53,897 nt of DNA from an uncultured Caryophanales bacterium (lineage in GTDB: Bacteria > Bacillota_I > Bacilli_A > RF39 > UBA660). This document shows, one piece after another, positions 44,220-53,575 of the stretch (position 1 is the stretch's first letter; each line of letters starts with the position of its first letter). A program made the position numbers and the translations under genes. The stretch is taken from assembly GCA_946412015.1 (NCBI GenBank), contig CAMKGA010000008.1, positions 1-53,897 on the forward strand, written 5' to 3'. Below the pieces are notes generated by a model that was not told the DNA's origin, made no database searches, and saw only the letters and a program-made list of their open reading frames with translations.

Positions 44220-47200
44220 CTAAAACTCTCCTTTATCTCGTTAAACTTACTTTTGTTTTTATTATAATTGTTTAAATATGTATTTTTAATTTGTAAATTT
44301 AAATTTTTTAATTCATTATTTACTTTAAAATTATGTGAGTCATATGACATTACATCTGCTAAGAATTCCCAATATGAATCACCATATGTATATTGAGATG
44401 AATATCTTAAACAATAGTCATTATTACATTGTTTTTTATTTTTATTATAATTATCTGTATATGATTTAAACTGTTTGTTATTATATTTATTACTTCCCAG
44501 ACTAGTACCAGTAAGCCTTTCATTCATATAATCCATACTATGAGCAAACTCATGATTTACTACTCCTTTATAATAATTAGAATTAGCAGAGCCCCCACAC
44601 GCATATTTAGATTCCCTAATAGATATATTATTTGATGCAATTTGGAATACTCCACATGAATTACCATGCATATCTAAATATGTTTTTTCTGAATATAAAT
44701 ATACATTGGTTGCAGCAAGATAAGAAGCACTTTTATTATTCATTTTACTCATTTCGCTAATTACAGTATTTTTATCTGCTCTTGGGAATGTAGATTCATA
44801 GTATATATTTGTTGAACCTACTTTAGTATAATTCATATCTAAACTATTTATATAATTAGTTTTACATACAACATTTGCACCACTAGCATCCGTAACAACA
44901 ACTTGCCCATTCCTATTATACTTTTGACCAGTTACGCTTAATTTAGCATAAGCTGATGATGAAGCAAACGTCTTAAATAATTTATATGATCCATCTTTAT
45001 TTATTGTATACCAACTATATTGTAAATTTTCCTTCACGTCAAATTTAACAGACATCTTATTGATTCCACTTTTTGCTTTTATATTGTTAATTTTAAAATC
45101 ATATTGTTTAGCATTAGAATTAATATCATAAGTATATGTAAATGTAGGACATTTTGCTGATGAAGTTGTATTCCATTTCCAAGTAAGTGGTGGAGTATAA
45201 CAATTTCTACTCGTTGAATCATTACCATAAACAACTATTTTTACCTGATTAGAATAATTTCCTTTAAATAAATTATTTATAGTTATAGGTTTTTTAATAT
45301 CACTTTGATATAATTCAAAATTTGCCCAATATCCAACATGATCATTTGTTGAATAATATATATCATATTTTCTTACATCACTTGTAGGGATAATAGTCAT
45401 TATTGTTTTAGAGCCTTCTTTATTATATTCTATTGATGGACATCTTAATGTCATGTCTGCTCCTTTATTTACTACAGTAACTATAGATTCAGCACTCATT
45501 GAACCAATTTTTGCAGTTATCTTTGCTCTTCCCACTTTTTTAGCACTTACATTTCCTGAATTATCTACTGTTGCAACAGTAACATCAGAGCTTGTCCATT
45601 TCACTAACTTATCTATATCATCTAATTTTGTTTTTACATATGCGGTTAATTTATAATCATCTCCTAGTGATATTGTTTTAGAACTTGTATTGATAGTTAT
45701 TGAATCTGCATAATAATTGTAATGGTTAGTCTCATATGTGTTTATAATATTTGTACATGACGAATCACTATATATCTCCCAAATCCCATATTGATCATAT
45801 CCATTTATTGTAAGAGTTGGATTAAATTCCATCTGATTTTTTATTTCCATACACGATGGACTATTGTATACTACTCCATCCTTTATAGCTTTCCACTTAT
45901 AATAGAATTTTTTTGAACTGTTAATTTCAAATTTCGAATTAAAATTTAATACTGTATCCTTATCAACAATTGTATTTGTTATATTTTTATTATTAAGTGT
46001 ATACTCAAAGCTTACAGCATCATTTACGACACTTAATGCTATATTATTTGTTATATTTCCTATTTTAGCAGATATTATAACACTACCTTCTTTTAAACCT
46101 GTTACAACTCCATCCTTATTTATATCCGCAATACTTTTATTTGTACTACTCCATATAACTAAATCACTTAAATTTTTTAAATTACTTCCACTTTTTACTG
46201 ATAGTTTTAATGTATCTCCTTTTACAATTTTATTAGAGCTTGAATATACTTTAAATCCAGTTATTGGATTATACTTGTTTGTTTCAAAACTATTAATTAT
46301 ATTGGTACAAGCAGAATCATTATATATATTCCATTTAATATATTTGTTATTTTCATTAACCATTAAAGATGAAGTTTCCTCTAAATTATTTAAAATTGGT
46401 ATACACTTAGAGGTGTTAACAGCTTTTTTATTTGCATATTCTATTTTCTTGTAATAAAATTTACCATTACCTTCAACCTTAAAATTAGATTTTATTTGTA
46501 CTTTCGTATTCATAGCCAGTATATTAGATTGTTCCTTTAAATTAGTAACTTTATATTCTAAATCTACTGTACTTGGCTTTTCACGTGCTTTAATTATATC
46601 TGATTTATATTCTTTAACAATATTATCACAAGTAGCAGAATCAAAAGTTTTAAGTATCACGTATTCGCTTTCTGTATTTAGCGTAATTTTATAATTGTCA
46701 ACTGTATTATTTTCAATAAGTTTACAATTACTTTCAATTATATTGTTTTTAGAATCTATATGATACCATTTATAGTATTTTTTACCTTTTCCGTCTACTT
46801 TAAAACTTGCATTAAATGTAACATCATCACCAATAAATAAATCATTAAAATTATTGCTTTTATCATTAGTTAATTTTACATCTACAATTGTATTATTTGA
46901 TATCTCATTTTCAATTATTATTAAGTCCTCTTTATCGATATTTCCATCTTTATTGATATCTGCAATTTTTTTCTGTTTACTTGTAAATTTATAATAATTT
47001 GATAAATATCTTTTTAATATATCATAATCGCTTTTATCAATCTTTTGATTTTCATTTAAATCTCCGTAAATAAAATCTACTTTAATTGCTTCTTTTACAT
47101 CGACTAAAACACAATTATCATTACTTTTGCTGTAGTGATACATTAATGGGCACAATTTATCTTTTCCTATTTTGTATGCTTGTTCTAAAATAACACCACT

Positions 47201-47608
47201 AGATACATAAGTTACATTATCAATTTTTCCAACTGTATATTTTTGAATAATTGATGTATCTAAATCATTGATAACACCATCATTATTAGCATCAGATAAT
47301 CGAATATCAAATTCATCAAAATTTTTTCTACCTGCTAAATAAAGTTGAATAGAAGTTACATCAGATATGTCTATTACATTATCGTGCGTTACATCACCCA
47401 CTAAATATGGTGATGTATATATTTTTTTCTTACATTTTGAGCCTGATAATTGATACGTTTGATCTTCACAGTAATAATAACTTCCTAAAACTGAATTGCC
47501 ACTTAGTAAATTTAAACCTATACCACTAGTAAATATTACACCAATTAATAATGCAAATAGTATGGAAAAAACTATAATTAGATTTTTTTTAGATACATTT
47601 TTTTTCAT
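44216..47608 (-). CDS. exported dockerin / Ig-like / HExxH metalloprotease-like protein
   Basis: About 1130 residues from the ATG at 47608 (GGTGGAG upstream; an in-frame start 48 bases earlier is less likely). Order: a signal/membrane helix; two dockerin-like calcium-loop pairs (D-A-N-N-D-G-V-I-N-D and D-I-N-K-D-G-N-I-D-K-E-D), between about residues 75 and 235; beta-rich repeats with conserved Cys; two Big_2 Ig-like domains (V-I-W-S-S-T-N-K-S-I-A and V-K-W-T-S-S-D-V-T-V-A); and a C-terminal domain with H-E-F-A-H (about residue 1019) and a later W-E-F-L-A-D. The HExxH plus downstream Glu suggests a zinc peptidase facing the outside. No cohesin partner is visible here. Confidence 0.78.
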   Translation of the reverse strand: MKKNVSKKNLIIVFSILFALLIGVIFTSGIGLNLLSGNSVLGSYYYCEDQTYQLSGSKCKKKIYTSPYLVGDVTHDNVIDISDVTSIQLYLAGRKNFDEFDIRLSDANNDGVINDLDTSIIQKYTVGKIDNVTYVSSGVILEQAYKIGKDKLCPLMYHYSKSNDNCVLVDVKEAIKVDFIYGDLNENQKIDKSDYDILKRYLSNYYKFTSKQKKIADINKDGNIDKEDLIIIENEISNNTIVDVKLTNDKSNNFNDLFIGDDVTFNASFKVDGKGKKYYKWYHIDSKNNIIESNCKLIENNTVDNYKITLNTESEYVILKTFDSATCDNIVKEYKSDIIKAREKPSTVDLEYKVTNLKEQSNILAMNTKVQIKSNFKVEGNGKFYYKKIEYANKKAVNTSKCIPILNNLEETSSLMVNENNKYIKWNIYNDSACTNIINSFETNKYNPITGFKVYSSSNKIVKGDTLKLSVKSGSNLKNLSDLVIWSSTNKSIADINKDGVVTGLKEGSVIISAKIGNITNNIALSVVNDAVSFEYTLNNKNITNTIVDKDTVLNFNSKFEINSSKKFYYKWKAIKDGVVYNSPSCMEIKNQMEFNPTLTINGYDQYGIWEIYSDSSCTNIINTYETNHYNYYADSITINTSSKTISLGDDYKLTAYVKTKLDDIDKLVKWTSSDVTVATVDNSGNVSAKKVGRAKITAKIGSMSAESIVTVVNKGADMTLRCPSIEYNKEGSKTIMTIIPTSDVRKYDIYYSTNDHVGYWANFELYQSDIKKPITINNLFKGNYSNQVKIVVYGNDSTSRNCYTPPLTWKWNTTSSAKCPTFTYTYDINSNAKQYDFKINNIKAKSGINKMSVKFDVKENLQYSWYTINKDGSYKLFKTFASSSAYAKLSVTGQKYNRNGQVVVTDASGANVVCKTNYINSLDMNYTKVGSTNIYYESTFPRADKNTVISEMSKMNNKSASYLAATNVYLYSEKTYLDMHGNSCGVFQIASNNISIRESKYACGGSANSNYYKGVVNHEFAHSMDYMNERLTGTSLGSNKYNNKQFKSYTDNYNKNKKQCNNDYCLRYSSQYTYGDSYWEFLADVMSYDSHNFKVNNELKNLNLQIKNTYLNNYNKNKSKFNEIKESFR

Positions 47609-47627
47609 AACTCCACCTACTATAATA

Positions 47628-47656
47628 ATAGTAACATTATTAATAAAATTCGTCAA
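47628..47656 (-). promoter_or_regulatory. promoter of the dockerin/protease gene
   Basis: Minus strand TTGACG (47656-47651), 17 bp, TACTAT (47633-47628), 20 bp ahead of the ATG. Confidence 0.6.
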
Positions 47657-47657
47657 T

Positions 47658-47695
47658 AAAAAAAGGCATAATTAATTCTTAATTCTTAATTATCC
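47658..47695 (-). terminator. terminator of pheST
   Basis: Minus strand GGATAATTAA ... TTAATTATGCC followed by TTTTTTT, overlapping the pheT stop codon. The stem loop contains a short direct repeat (AATTAAG). Confidence 0.8.
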
Positions 47696-50058
47696 CTTAA
47701 TTTAGCATTAAATTTAGTTGTTACTGAAGCTATAATTTTATTAAATACTTCCATAACTTCTTCATCAGTAAGCGTTTTATTAATATCAGTAAATGTTAAT
47801 TTATAAGCTATAGATACACAATTATTATCTATTTTATCTCCTTTATAGATATCAAATACATTAACGTTTGTTAGCAATCTTCCTCCTGCTTTATTTATAA
47901 CTTTTACAATCTCTTCATTACTAATACTTTTATCAACTACAAATGCAACATCTTTTTCCATACCTAGATACTTTGGAATATCTTTATATTTAATTTTAGA
48001 TGTTCTATTATTTAAAAGTTCATCTAAATTAATCTCAAATATGAATACATCTTCTTTTGCTATAGATGGATGTAATTTACCTATAAAGCCTATTTTTTTA
48101 CCTTGCAAGTTAATATCAGCATATACTCCTGGATGGAATTCTAAAGCTATATTATTTGGTATTGTAAAGGTATATCTATTTTTGTATCCTAAATAATCTA
48201 GTAATTCTTCTACTATTCCTTTAACTACATAGAAATCAAATTTTATATTATTTCCTACTTGATAAAAATAATCTCCTGATAATAAAGCACATAACTTTTT
48301 ATCTTCACCATAAGTATTTTCTTTTAGATAAAATCCCTTACCTATTTCAAATATAGCTAAATCCTTAAATCCATGAGATTTATTATAGTCATATACTTTC
48401 ATAAGTGATGGAACTAGTGTATATCTTAGTGCTGCTTTTTCAATTGATAAAGGATCTAATAATTTAACTACTTCAAAATCATCATTTGTATATTTTTTAC
48501 CATCACTAGGATTTATAAATATTTGTGTTAAAACTTCACTTAGTCCTAAATTTACCATTTTATTTTTTATATTTCTTGTAGTTTTATCAAATGTTCCACG
48601 TCTAATACCTAATTTAGGAAGTTTTCCCTTTATATTATTTATTCCATATATTCTTCCTATTTCTTCTATTAAATCTTCTTTAATACTGATATCTAATCTT
48701 CTTTTTGGAACACTTACTATAATACTATTTTTATCTTCAACATCAAAACCTAATCTATTAAAAATACTTATTATTTCTTTTTTATCTATATTAGTACCTA
48801 ATACATTATTAATATCATCTACAGTAATATTTATAATTTTATTTTCTTTATCTATATTATCATAAATAATAGTATCTTTTAATATTTTAGCTGATGCATA
48901 TTTTTCTAAAAGTGCACAACTTCTTTCAATAGCCATATATGTTCTATTTGGATCAAGTCCTTTTTCAAATCTATTAGATGCTTCACTTCTAAGTATTTTC
49001 TTACTTGTTTTTCTAATGCTTGCTGCATCAAATATAGCTGATTCTATAATTATATTCTTAGTAGTATTTTCTACTTCTGTATCAAGCCCTCCCATAACAC
49101 CGGCAAGTCCTACTGCATTATTCTTATTTGCAATTACTATATCACTATTTGATAAAGTTCTTTCTTCATTATCTAAAGTAGTTAATTTTTCATTTTCATT
49201 TGCCATTCTAACTACTAATGTATCCCCAAGACTATCTGCATCATAAAAATGAAGTGGTTGACCTGTTTCTAACATTACATAGTTAGATATATCTACTACA
49301 TTATTTATAGGTCTAATATTACATGCAATAAGTCTATTTTTAATAAAATCTGGACTTTCTTTAATAGTTACATTAACTATTTTTTTAGCTAAGAACAAAC
49401 TACATTTATCAGTTTTTACATCAACATTAAATTTACCCTTTATTGAATCAGATTCTTCTTTGTAAGATAAATCTATATCTTTTACTTTCTTATCATATAT
49501 AGCACCTAATTCATAAGCAAGTCCTAGTATGCTAAGCTCGTCTCCTCTATTAGATGTTAGTTCAAAATCAATTACCTCATCATTAAGTCCTAGTGCTTCT
49601 ATTGCACTCATACCAAGCTTTGTTCCTTCAGGCAATTCATGTATTCCATTTTTATCTTCTTCAGTTAAAAATTTATTATCAAGCCCAAGTTCTGCTTTTG
49701 AGCACAACATTCCATTAGATTCTACGCCTCTAATTTTACCTTTTTTTATTTCTCCACCAGGTAATTTAGCACCTACAAGAGCAACTATAACAGTAATACC
49801 CTCTCTTGCATTAGGTGCACCACATACAATTTGTAATACTTCAGTACCAATATCAACATCACATACATGTAAATGATCACTATCAGGATGATCAATACAT
49901 TTAATAATTTTCCCAACTACTAACTTAGTACAATTAACAAGACTTCCAGCATAGTCATATTCATTTCCTACTCTAGTCATGTCTTCCGCAATATCTTGTA
50001 TAGATAGATTATCATCAATATCAATATACTCTTTAATAAAATTTCTAGATAATATCAT
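47686..50058 (-). CDS. pheT: phenylalanyl-tRNA synthetase beta subunit
   Basis: Charges tRNA-Phe as an alpha2-beta2 enzyme. 790 residues, normal bacterial length. Order: N-terminal segment; tRNA-binding OB domain (about 40-150, with H-P-D-S-D-H-L-H-V-C-D-V and C-G-A-P-N-A); B3/B4 editing domain (about 210-380); B5 domain (about 400-475); synthetase-like core (about 480-680); and the C-terminal FDX-ACB anticodon domain (about 695-790). It starts 3 bp after pheS and is controlled with it by the T-box. Confidence 0.97.
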   Translation of the reverse strand: MILSRNFIKEYIDIDDNLSIQDIAEDMTRVGNEYDYAGSLVNCTKLVVGKIIKCIDHPDSDHLHVCDVDIGTEVLQIVCGAPNAREGITVIVALVGAKLPGGEIKKGKIRGVESNGMLCSKAELGLDNKFLTEEDKNGIHELPEGTKLGMSAIEALGLNDEVIDFELTSNRGDELSILGLAYELGAIYDKKVKDIDLSYKEESDSIKGKFNVDVKTDKCSLFLAKKIVNVTIKESPDFIKNRLIACNIRPINNVVDISNYVMLETGQPLHFYDADSLGDTLVVRMANENEKLTTLDNEERTLSNSDIVIANKNNAVGLAGVMGGLDTEVENTTKNIIIESAIFDAASIRKTSKKILRSEASNRFEKGLDPNRTYMAIERSCALLEKYASAKILKDTIIYDNIDKENKIINITVDDINNVLGTNIDKKEIISIFNRLGFDVEDKNSIIVSVPKRRLDISIKEDLIEEIGRIYGINNIKGKLPKLGIRRGTFDKTTRNIKNKMVNLGLSEVLTQIFINPSDGKKYTNDDFEVVKLLDPLSIEKAALRYTLVPSLMKVYDYNKSHGFKDLAIFEIGKGFYLKENTYGEDKKLCALLSGDYFYQVGNNIKFDFYVVKGIVEELLDYLGYKNRYTFTIPNNIALEFHPGVYADINLQGKKIGFIGKLHPSIAKEDVFIFEINLDELLNNRTSKIKYKDIPKYLGMEKDVAFVVDKSISNEEIVKVINKAGGRLLTNVNVFDIYKGDKIDNNCVSIAYKLTFTDINKTLTDEEVMEVFNKIIASVTTKFNAKLRDN

Positions 50059-50061
50059 AAA

Positions 50062-51105
50062 TTAATCATCCTTTCTATCAAATTGATTTAAAAATCTTAC
50101 ATCGTTTTGATACATTAATCTTATATCAGGAATACCATATTTAAACATAGTAATTCTGTCCCATCCAGGTCCAAAGGCAAATCCACCCCATACCTCTGGA
50201 TCATATCCATTATCACGAAGTACATTAGGATGAACCATACCAGCTGCAAAAACTTCTATCCAGCCTGTATCCTTGCATAAATTACATCCTTTTCCATGAC
50301 ATTTAAAACATGTTACATCAACCTCATAAGATGGTTCCGTAAATGGAAAATAACTTGGTCTAAATCTAATATCTAAATCATCACCTAACATTGTACGAGC
50401 AAATATCTCAAGTGTTCCTTTTAAATCAGCAAGTGATACATTATTTTCTTTTTTATCAATAACAAGCCCTTCTATTTGACCAAACTGTGGTGCATGAGTT
50501 GCATCATCATCTCTTCTATAAGTTTTACCTGGAACAATAATTCTAATTGGCTCAGGTTCACTTTTGGATTTCATATAACGCGCTTGAACTGCTGAAGTTT
50601 GAGTTCTAAGTAATTTATCTTCTGTTATATAAAAGCTATCTTGCATATCACGAGCTGGATGATCTTTTGGTAAATTTAATCTTTCAAAACAATATTCATC
50701 AGTTTCTAACTCAGGACCATCTACAACATCATATCCCATAGATACAAATAAATCTTCTATTTTCTCAATAGTTAAAGTCATTGGATGCTTAGTACCACGT
50801 CTTATTTTTTTACTTGGAAGTGTAATATCTATTTTTTCACTTTCTAGTTTTTTCTTTAATTCAACTTCCTCAAGTAATTTCATTTTTTCTTCATATAGCT
50901 CATTAAAATGATTTTTAACCTTATTTACAAGCATTCCATATTCCTTTTTATTTACTGCATCTCTAATTCCAGCTTGAAGTTCTGTAATTTTACCTTTTTT
51001 TCCTAATTGTTCAACTTTATAATCATTTAATTCTTTTAAATCATTAATTTTTTCAAAACGTTTACTAATTTCTTCCATTATAAGTTTAGCTTTTTCTTCA
51101 GTCAT
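50062..51105 (-). CDS. pheS: phenylalanyl-tRNA synthetase alpha subunit
   Basis: Catalytic subunit, class II synthetase, 347 residues. An N-terminal coiled arm (1-90) binds tRNA. Motif 1 region: Y-D-V-V-D-G-P-E-L-E. Phe-specific block: L-N-L-P-x-D-H-P-A-R-D-M-Q-D-S-F. Motif 2: R-P-S-Y-F-P-F-T-E-P-S. Motif 3: G-F-A-F-G-P-G-W-D-R. A C-F-K-C-H-G-K-G-C-N-L-C insert could bind zinc, as in many bacterial PheS. It is preceded by AAGGAGG and a T-box leader. Confidence 0.97.
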   Translation of the reverse strand: MTEEKAKLIMEEISKRFEKINDLKELNDYKVEQLGKKGKITELQAGIRDAVNKKEYGMLVNKVKNHFNELYEEKMKLLEEVELKKKLESEKIDITLPSKKIRRGTKHPMTLTIEKIEDLFVSMGYDVVDGPELETDEYCFERLNLPKDHPARDMQDSFYITEDKLLRTQTSAVQARYMKSKSEPEPIRIIVPGKTYRRDDDATHAPQFGQIEGLVIDKKENNVSLADLKGTLEIFARTMLGDDLDIRFRPSYFPFTEPSYEVDVTCFKCHGKGCNLCKDTGWIEVFAAGMVHPNVLRDNGYDPEVWGGFAFGPGWDRITMFKYGIPDIRLMYQNDVRFLNQFDRKDD

Positions 51106-51121
51106 AATATCCTCCTTAATA

Positions 51122-51331
51122 AAAAAATCATATTAGATATAGGGACGAGTTATCGCGGTACCACCCTATTTCATAATATGATTATGCAACTTATAGCTTA
51201 ACGCGCTTAAACGTTGTAATTTTTATTTACAATGCTAAAAAGTGAATTCATAAAAGGTTATTTATTATCTTACACCAACCGATAACTCTCTTTAAACACT
51301 TCTTTTATTACTACTCTTCTATTATCGCTTT
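51122..51331 (-). promoter_or_regulatory. phenylalanine T-box riboswitch
   Basis: The pheST leader. The minus strand carries the T-box core AGGGTGGTACCGCG (51167-51154). A terminator stem AATCATATTA/TAATATGATT plus ATAGGG/CCCTAT ends in a T-run at about 51122. A candidate specifier TTC (Phe) lies at 51246-51244 inside GAATTC. Uncharged tRNA-Phe would pair with the core and allow read-through into pheST. Confidence 0.93.
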
Positions 51332-51337
51332 CAATTG

Positions 51338-51366
51338 ATTTTAACACAAAATCTAATTTAATTCAA
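51338..51366 (-). promoter_or_regulatory. pheST promoter
   Basis: Minus strand TTGAAT (51366-51361), 17 bp, TAAAAT (51343-51338), just upstream of the T-box leader. Confidence 0.7.
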
Positions 51367-51407
51367 TACCTTATAAATTATAAATTTTATTAAACTGTTT
51401 ATTAATA

Positions 51408-51662
51408 TTAATTACAATATAAATATCTTTTGATTATCCCTTTAATCATATAACTATAATACTTATTAACACAATATCTATTAATTCTAATGTCTAAATT
51501 ATCAACAACAATATTATTAATACCATACTTACTAAGACTATATATATCTACTACACTTTCAATATAGTTATCAATACCATATAATACATACTTATTATTC
51601 TTTATAAATATAATTATATAATCATTATATAACTTCTTAAGTACTATATACCTACACTTCAT
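51408..51662 (-). CDS. small protein after the DGR reverse transcriptase, possibly MutS-domain-I-like
   Basis: 84 residues; its ATG overlaps the 3' end of the reverse transcriptase gene by 11 bp. The pattern Y-N-D-Y-I-I-I-F-I-K-N-N-K-Y-V-L-Y-G-I-D-N resembles the start of MutS domain I (Y-x-D-x-x-x-x-F-x-x-G-x-F-Y-x-x-F-x-x-D-A), as in the MSL accessory proteins of some DGRs, but key glycines are missing. It may be a second, diverged MSL copy, or unrelated. Position at the end of the DGR transcript, before the pheST promoter, makes it part of that unit. Confidence 0.45.
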   Translation of the reverse strand: MKCRYIVLKKLYNDYIIIFIKNNKYVLYGIDNYIESVVDIYSLSKYGINNIVVDNLDIRINRYCVNKYYSYMIKGIIKRYLYCN

Positions 51663-52745
51663 AGAAATACTTATTTATCCTTCTTCTTATATTAATTTTA
51701 CTACCATACTTAAAACCATAATAATAAGTATTAATAGAAGAAAAAACTTGTTTAAACTTAATCATATTATTACTATATAAATACTTAATTTCTTTTATTC
51801 TTTTAACTACTCTTCTTTTAGTACTACTATCTATATTTATAATAGTCTTATTATTAATAATTCTAAACCTATAACCCAAGAAATTAAAACCATATTTAAT
51901 ATTAGTAATCATACACTTCTTCTTATTTAATTTAAGTTTATAATACTTATCTAAATAACTTTCAATCAATACTTTTATCCTATATAAATATTCCTTACTA
52001 CTACTAAATAAAATTAAATCATCCATATATCTAACAAGATGCTTAATATGTAAGTCATGTATTATTCTATGGTCTAATTCATACAAGTAAAATATAGATA
52101 GGAATTATTAGTCATCTGACCGATTCCAAGACCCTTATTATGATTATATAGTGGGATCTCTTTTACTTCTTCAATCCTCTTAGTTTTATTAATCTCTCTT
52201 ACTTTTAATTTATTAATACATTCATTTATATAGATATTATTAGTACTATCTATAATATCACTAATTATTCTATATTCATTACTATCTAACTTACTTTTTA
52301 ACAATCTTTTTAATACATCATGATCTATATTATAAAAGTATTTAGATATATCTAATTTAAGTACAAAGCAATTATCTTTATACTTATAATACTCTAAATA
52401 CTTCTTTACTAACATAATACCATAATCTCTACCTAAATTCTTTCTAGTAGCCACATTTCTAAAATCTAGAAATCTTTCTAATTTAGGTATTAATATCTTT
52501 CTAGTAATTAAATGATTAACTATTTTATCACTAATACTCTGTGACATAATTACTCGATATTTAGGATATTTAATTAAAAATATATTATATTTATCAAAGA
52601 TATAATTATCATTAATAACCTTATTATAAATACTTACTAAGTTCTCCATTTTAAACATTTCAAACTGATATATTTTCTTTTTATTTCTAGTATTCTTCTT
52701 AATCTCATTATATATATCTACAATATCACTAAATACTACTTCCAC
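51652..52745 (-). pseudogene. DGR reverse transcriptase interrupted by one frameshift
   Basis: RNA-directed DNA polymerase that would copy the template repeat. The N-terminal part (52745-52074) has K-Y-R-V-I-M-S-Q-S-I-S-D-K-I-V-N-H-L, N-V-A-T-R-K-N-L-G, F-V-L-K-L-D-I-S-K-Y-F-Y-N-I-D-H-D (first catalytic Asp) and K-G-L-G-I-G-Q-M-T-N-N. The C-terminal part (52086-51652) has Y-E-L-D-H-R-I-I, V-R-Y-M-D-D-L-I-L-F (catalytic YMDD), L-N-K-K-K-C and F-N-F-L-G-Y-R-F. A -1 shift after N-N near 52100 restores F-L-S-I-F-Y-L-Y-E-L-D-H. The pieces are otherwise complete, so this is a recent mutation, a sequencing error or programmed frameshifting. Confidence 0.85.
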
Positions 52746-53076
52746 TTTTTATCCACCCAAGTATCATCTTCTTTATAATATCTAACTTAGTAATACCTAT
52801 ATTCATCTTCTTAAAACTAATATATTTCTTGTTATAACTAATCTCTAAATAATAATCTAACATACAAATCTTACTAATAATAATCTTTTGATTATTAATT
52901 CTATTATCAATAATATTAGTTAAAAATAGAAGTTCTAGTAAATCATAACTAGTAACTTCTATTCTATTTTTTAAATTAAAAGATGTTCTAGGATAATTAA
53001 CAAGTAAAGTATCTATATAATTTATAAAGTCTTTTACATTATTAATAACATTAAATCTATCTTTATTCATAAACAC
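52729..53076 (-). CDS. avd: Avd-like four-helix-bundle accessory protein of the DGR
   Basis: 115 residues, all helical and basic. It matches the Avd / four-helix-bundle pattern: F-K/N-L-K-N-R-I-E-V-T-S-Y-D-L-L-E-L-L-F-L, then Q-K-I-I-I-S-K-I-C-M-L-D-Y-Y-L-E-I, Y-N-K-K-Y-I-S-F-K-K and a final M-I-L-G-W-I-K. Avd forms a basic pentameric barrel that binds the reverse transcriptase and template RNA and is needed for mutagenic cDNA synthesis. It overlaps the upstream MutS-like gene by 10 bp and the reverse transcriptase by 17 bp, showing a tightly coupled operon. Confidence 0.82.
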   Translation of the reverse strand: MFMNKDRFNVINNVKDFINYIDTLLVNYPRTSFNLKNRIEVTSYDLLELLFLTNIIDNRINNQKIIISKICMLDYYLEISYNKKYISFKKMNIGITKLDIIKKMILGWIKSGSSI

Positions 53077-53426
53077 CTAATAAACTCTACTACTTTATTC
53101 ATATCTTCATCTGACAAATTAATTAATTTATTAATAATACCTTCCATATTCTTATTATCATTAAAAGACTTTATACCTATATCATAATACTTATCATAAT
53201 TATTTCTACTAAATACTTTTTTATCTTCTTCTATATCATTAACTATTACAATATAATTAACCTTACAACCATCAAGCTTACTAGTTACCTTACCTAATGA
53301 ATTAGTAGGAAAACCTACCTTACCATTTACAATCTTATAATTCATCAATCCATGAACAACATAAGCATCATCATTGTAAGCACAATAAAACTTACCCTGT
53401 TTTCTTAATCTTACACACCTCTTAAT
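53067..53426 (-). CDS. MutS-domain-I-like (MSL) accessory protein of the DGR
   Basis: About 119 residues. G-K-F-Y-C-A-Y-N-D-D-A-Y-V-V-H-G-L, then V-G-F-P-T-N-S-L-G-K-V-T-S-K-L, reads as the mismatch-recognition domain I of MutS (G-x-F-Y/E ... D-A ... G-x-P ... L ... L), known as the MSL accessory family of DGRs. The conserved part begins upstream of the first TTG/ATG (53348, 53345), and the only in-frame start with an AAGGAG at correct spacing (8 bases) is ATT at 53426. A rare ATT start or a lost start codon are both possible. A C-terminal helix closes it. Confidence 0.65.
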   Translation of the reverse strand: MKRCVRLRKQGKFYCAYNDDAYVVHGLMNYKIVNGKVGFPTNSLGKVTSKLDGCKVNYIVIVNDIEEDKKVFSRNNYDKYYDIGIKSFNDNKNMEGIINKLINLSDEDMNKVVEFIRCL

Positions 53427-53575
53427 ATTTACATCTCCTTAATATAATTTATACACCAATAGTAACTAGACGTATCTAGGCACGTATGTATACTAACTTT
53501 TGCCATAAGGCAAGGTTAAACTTTGTCAGTAACATAATATATCTATAACCTTAATCATAAACAACATAAAATTTA
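53349..53575 (-). ncRNA. DGR spacer RNA between template repeat and first accessory gene
   Basis: Apart from the true start of the MutS-like gene, this stretch is non-coding. It follows the template repeat in transcription and includes the hairpin AAC-C-TTGCC-TTAT-GGCAA (53513-53500, with a flanking AAC/GTT) and an imperfect repeat with ACGTGCC and ACGTC near 53470-53485. In known DGRs the RNA downstream of the template repeat primes cDNA synthesis together with Avd, so this is the expected place for that structure. Confidence 0.45.

Noticed and set aside
49529-49876. 115-residue plus-strand open frame inside pheT
   Set aside because: Antisense to a certain gene; Ser/Pro-rich composition typical of a reverse-strand shadow. 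Other plus-strand frames across the minus-strand genes were dropped for the same reason.
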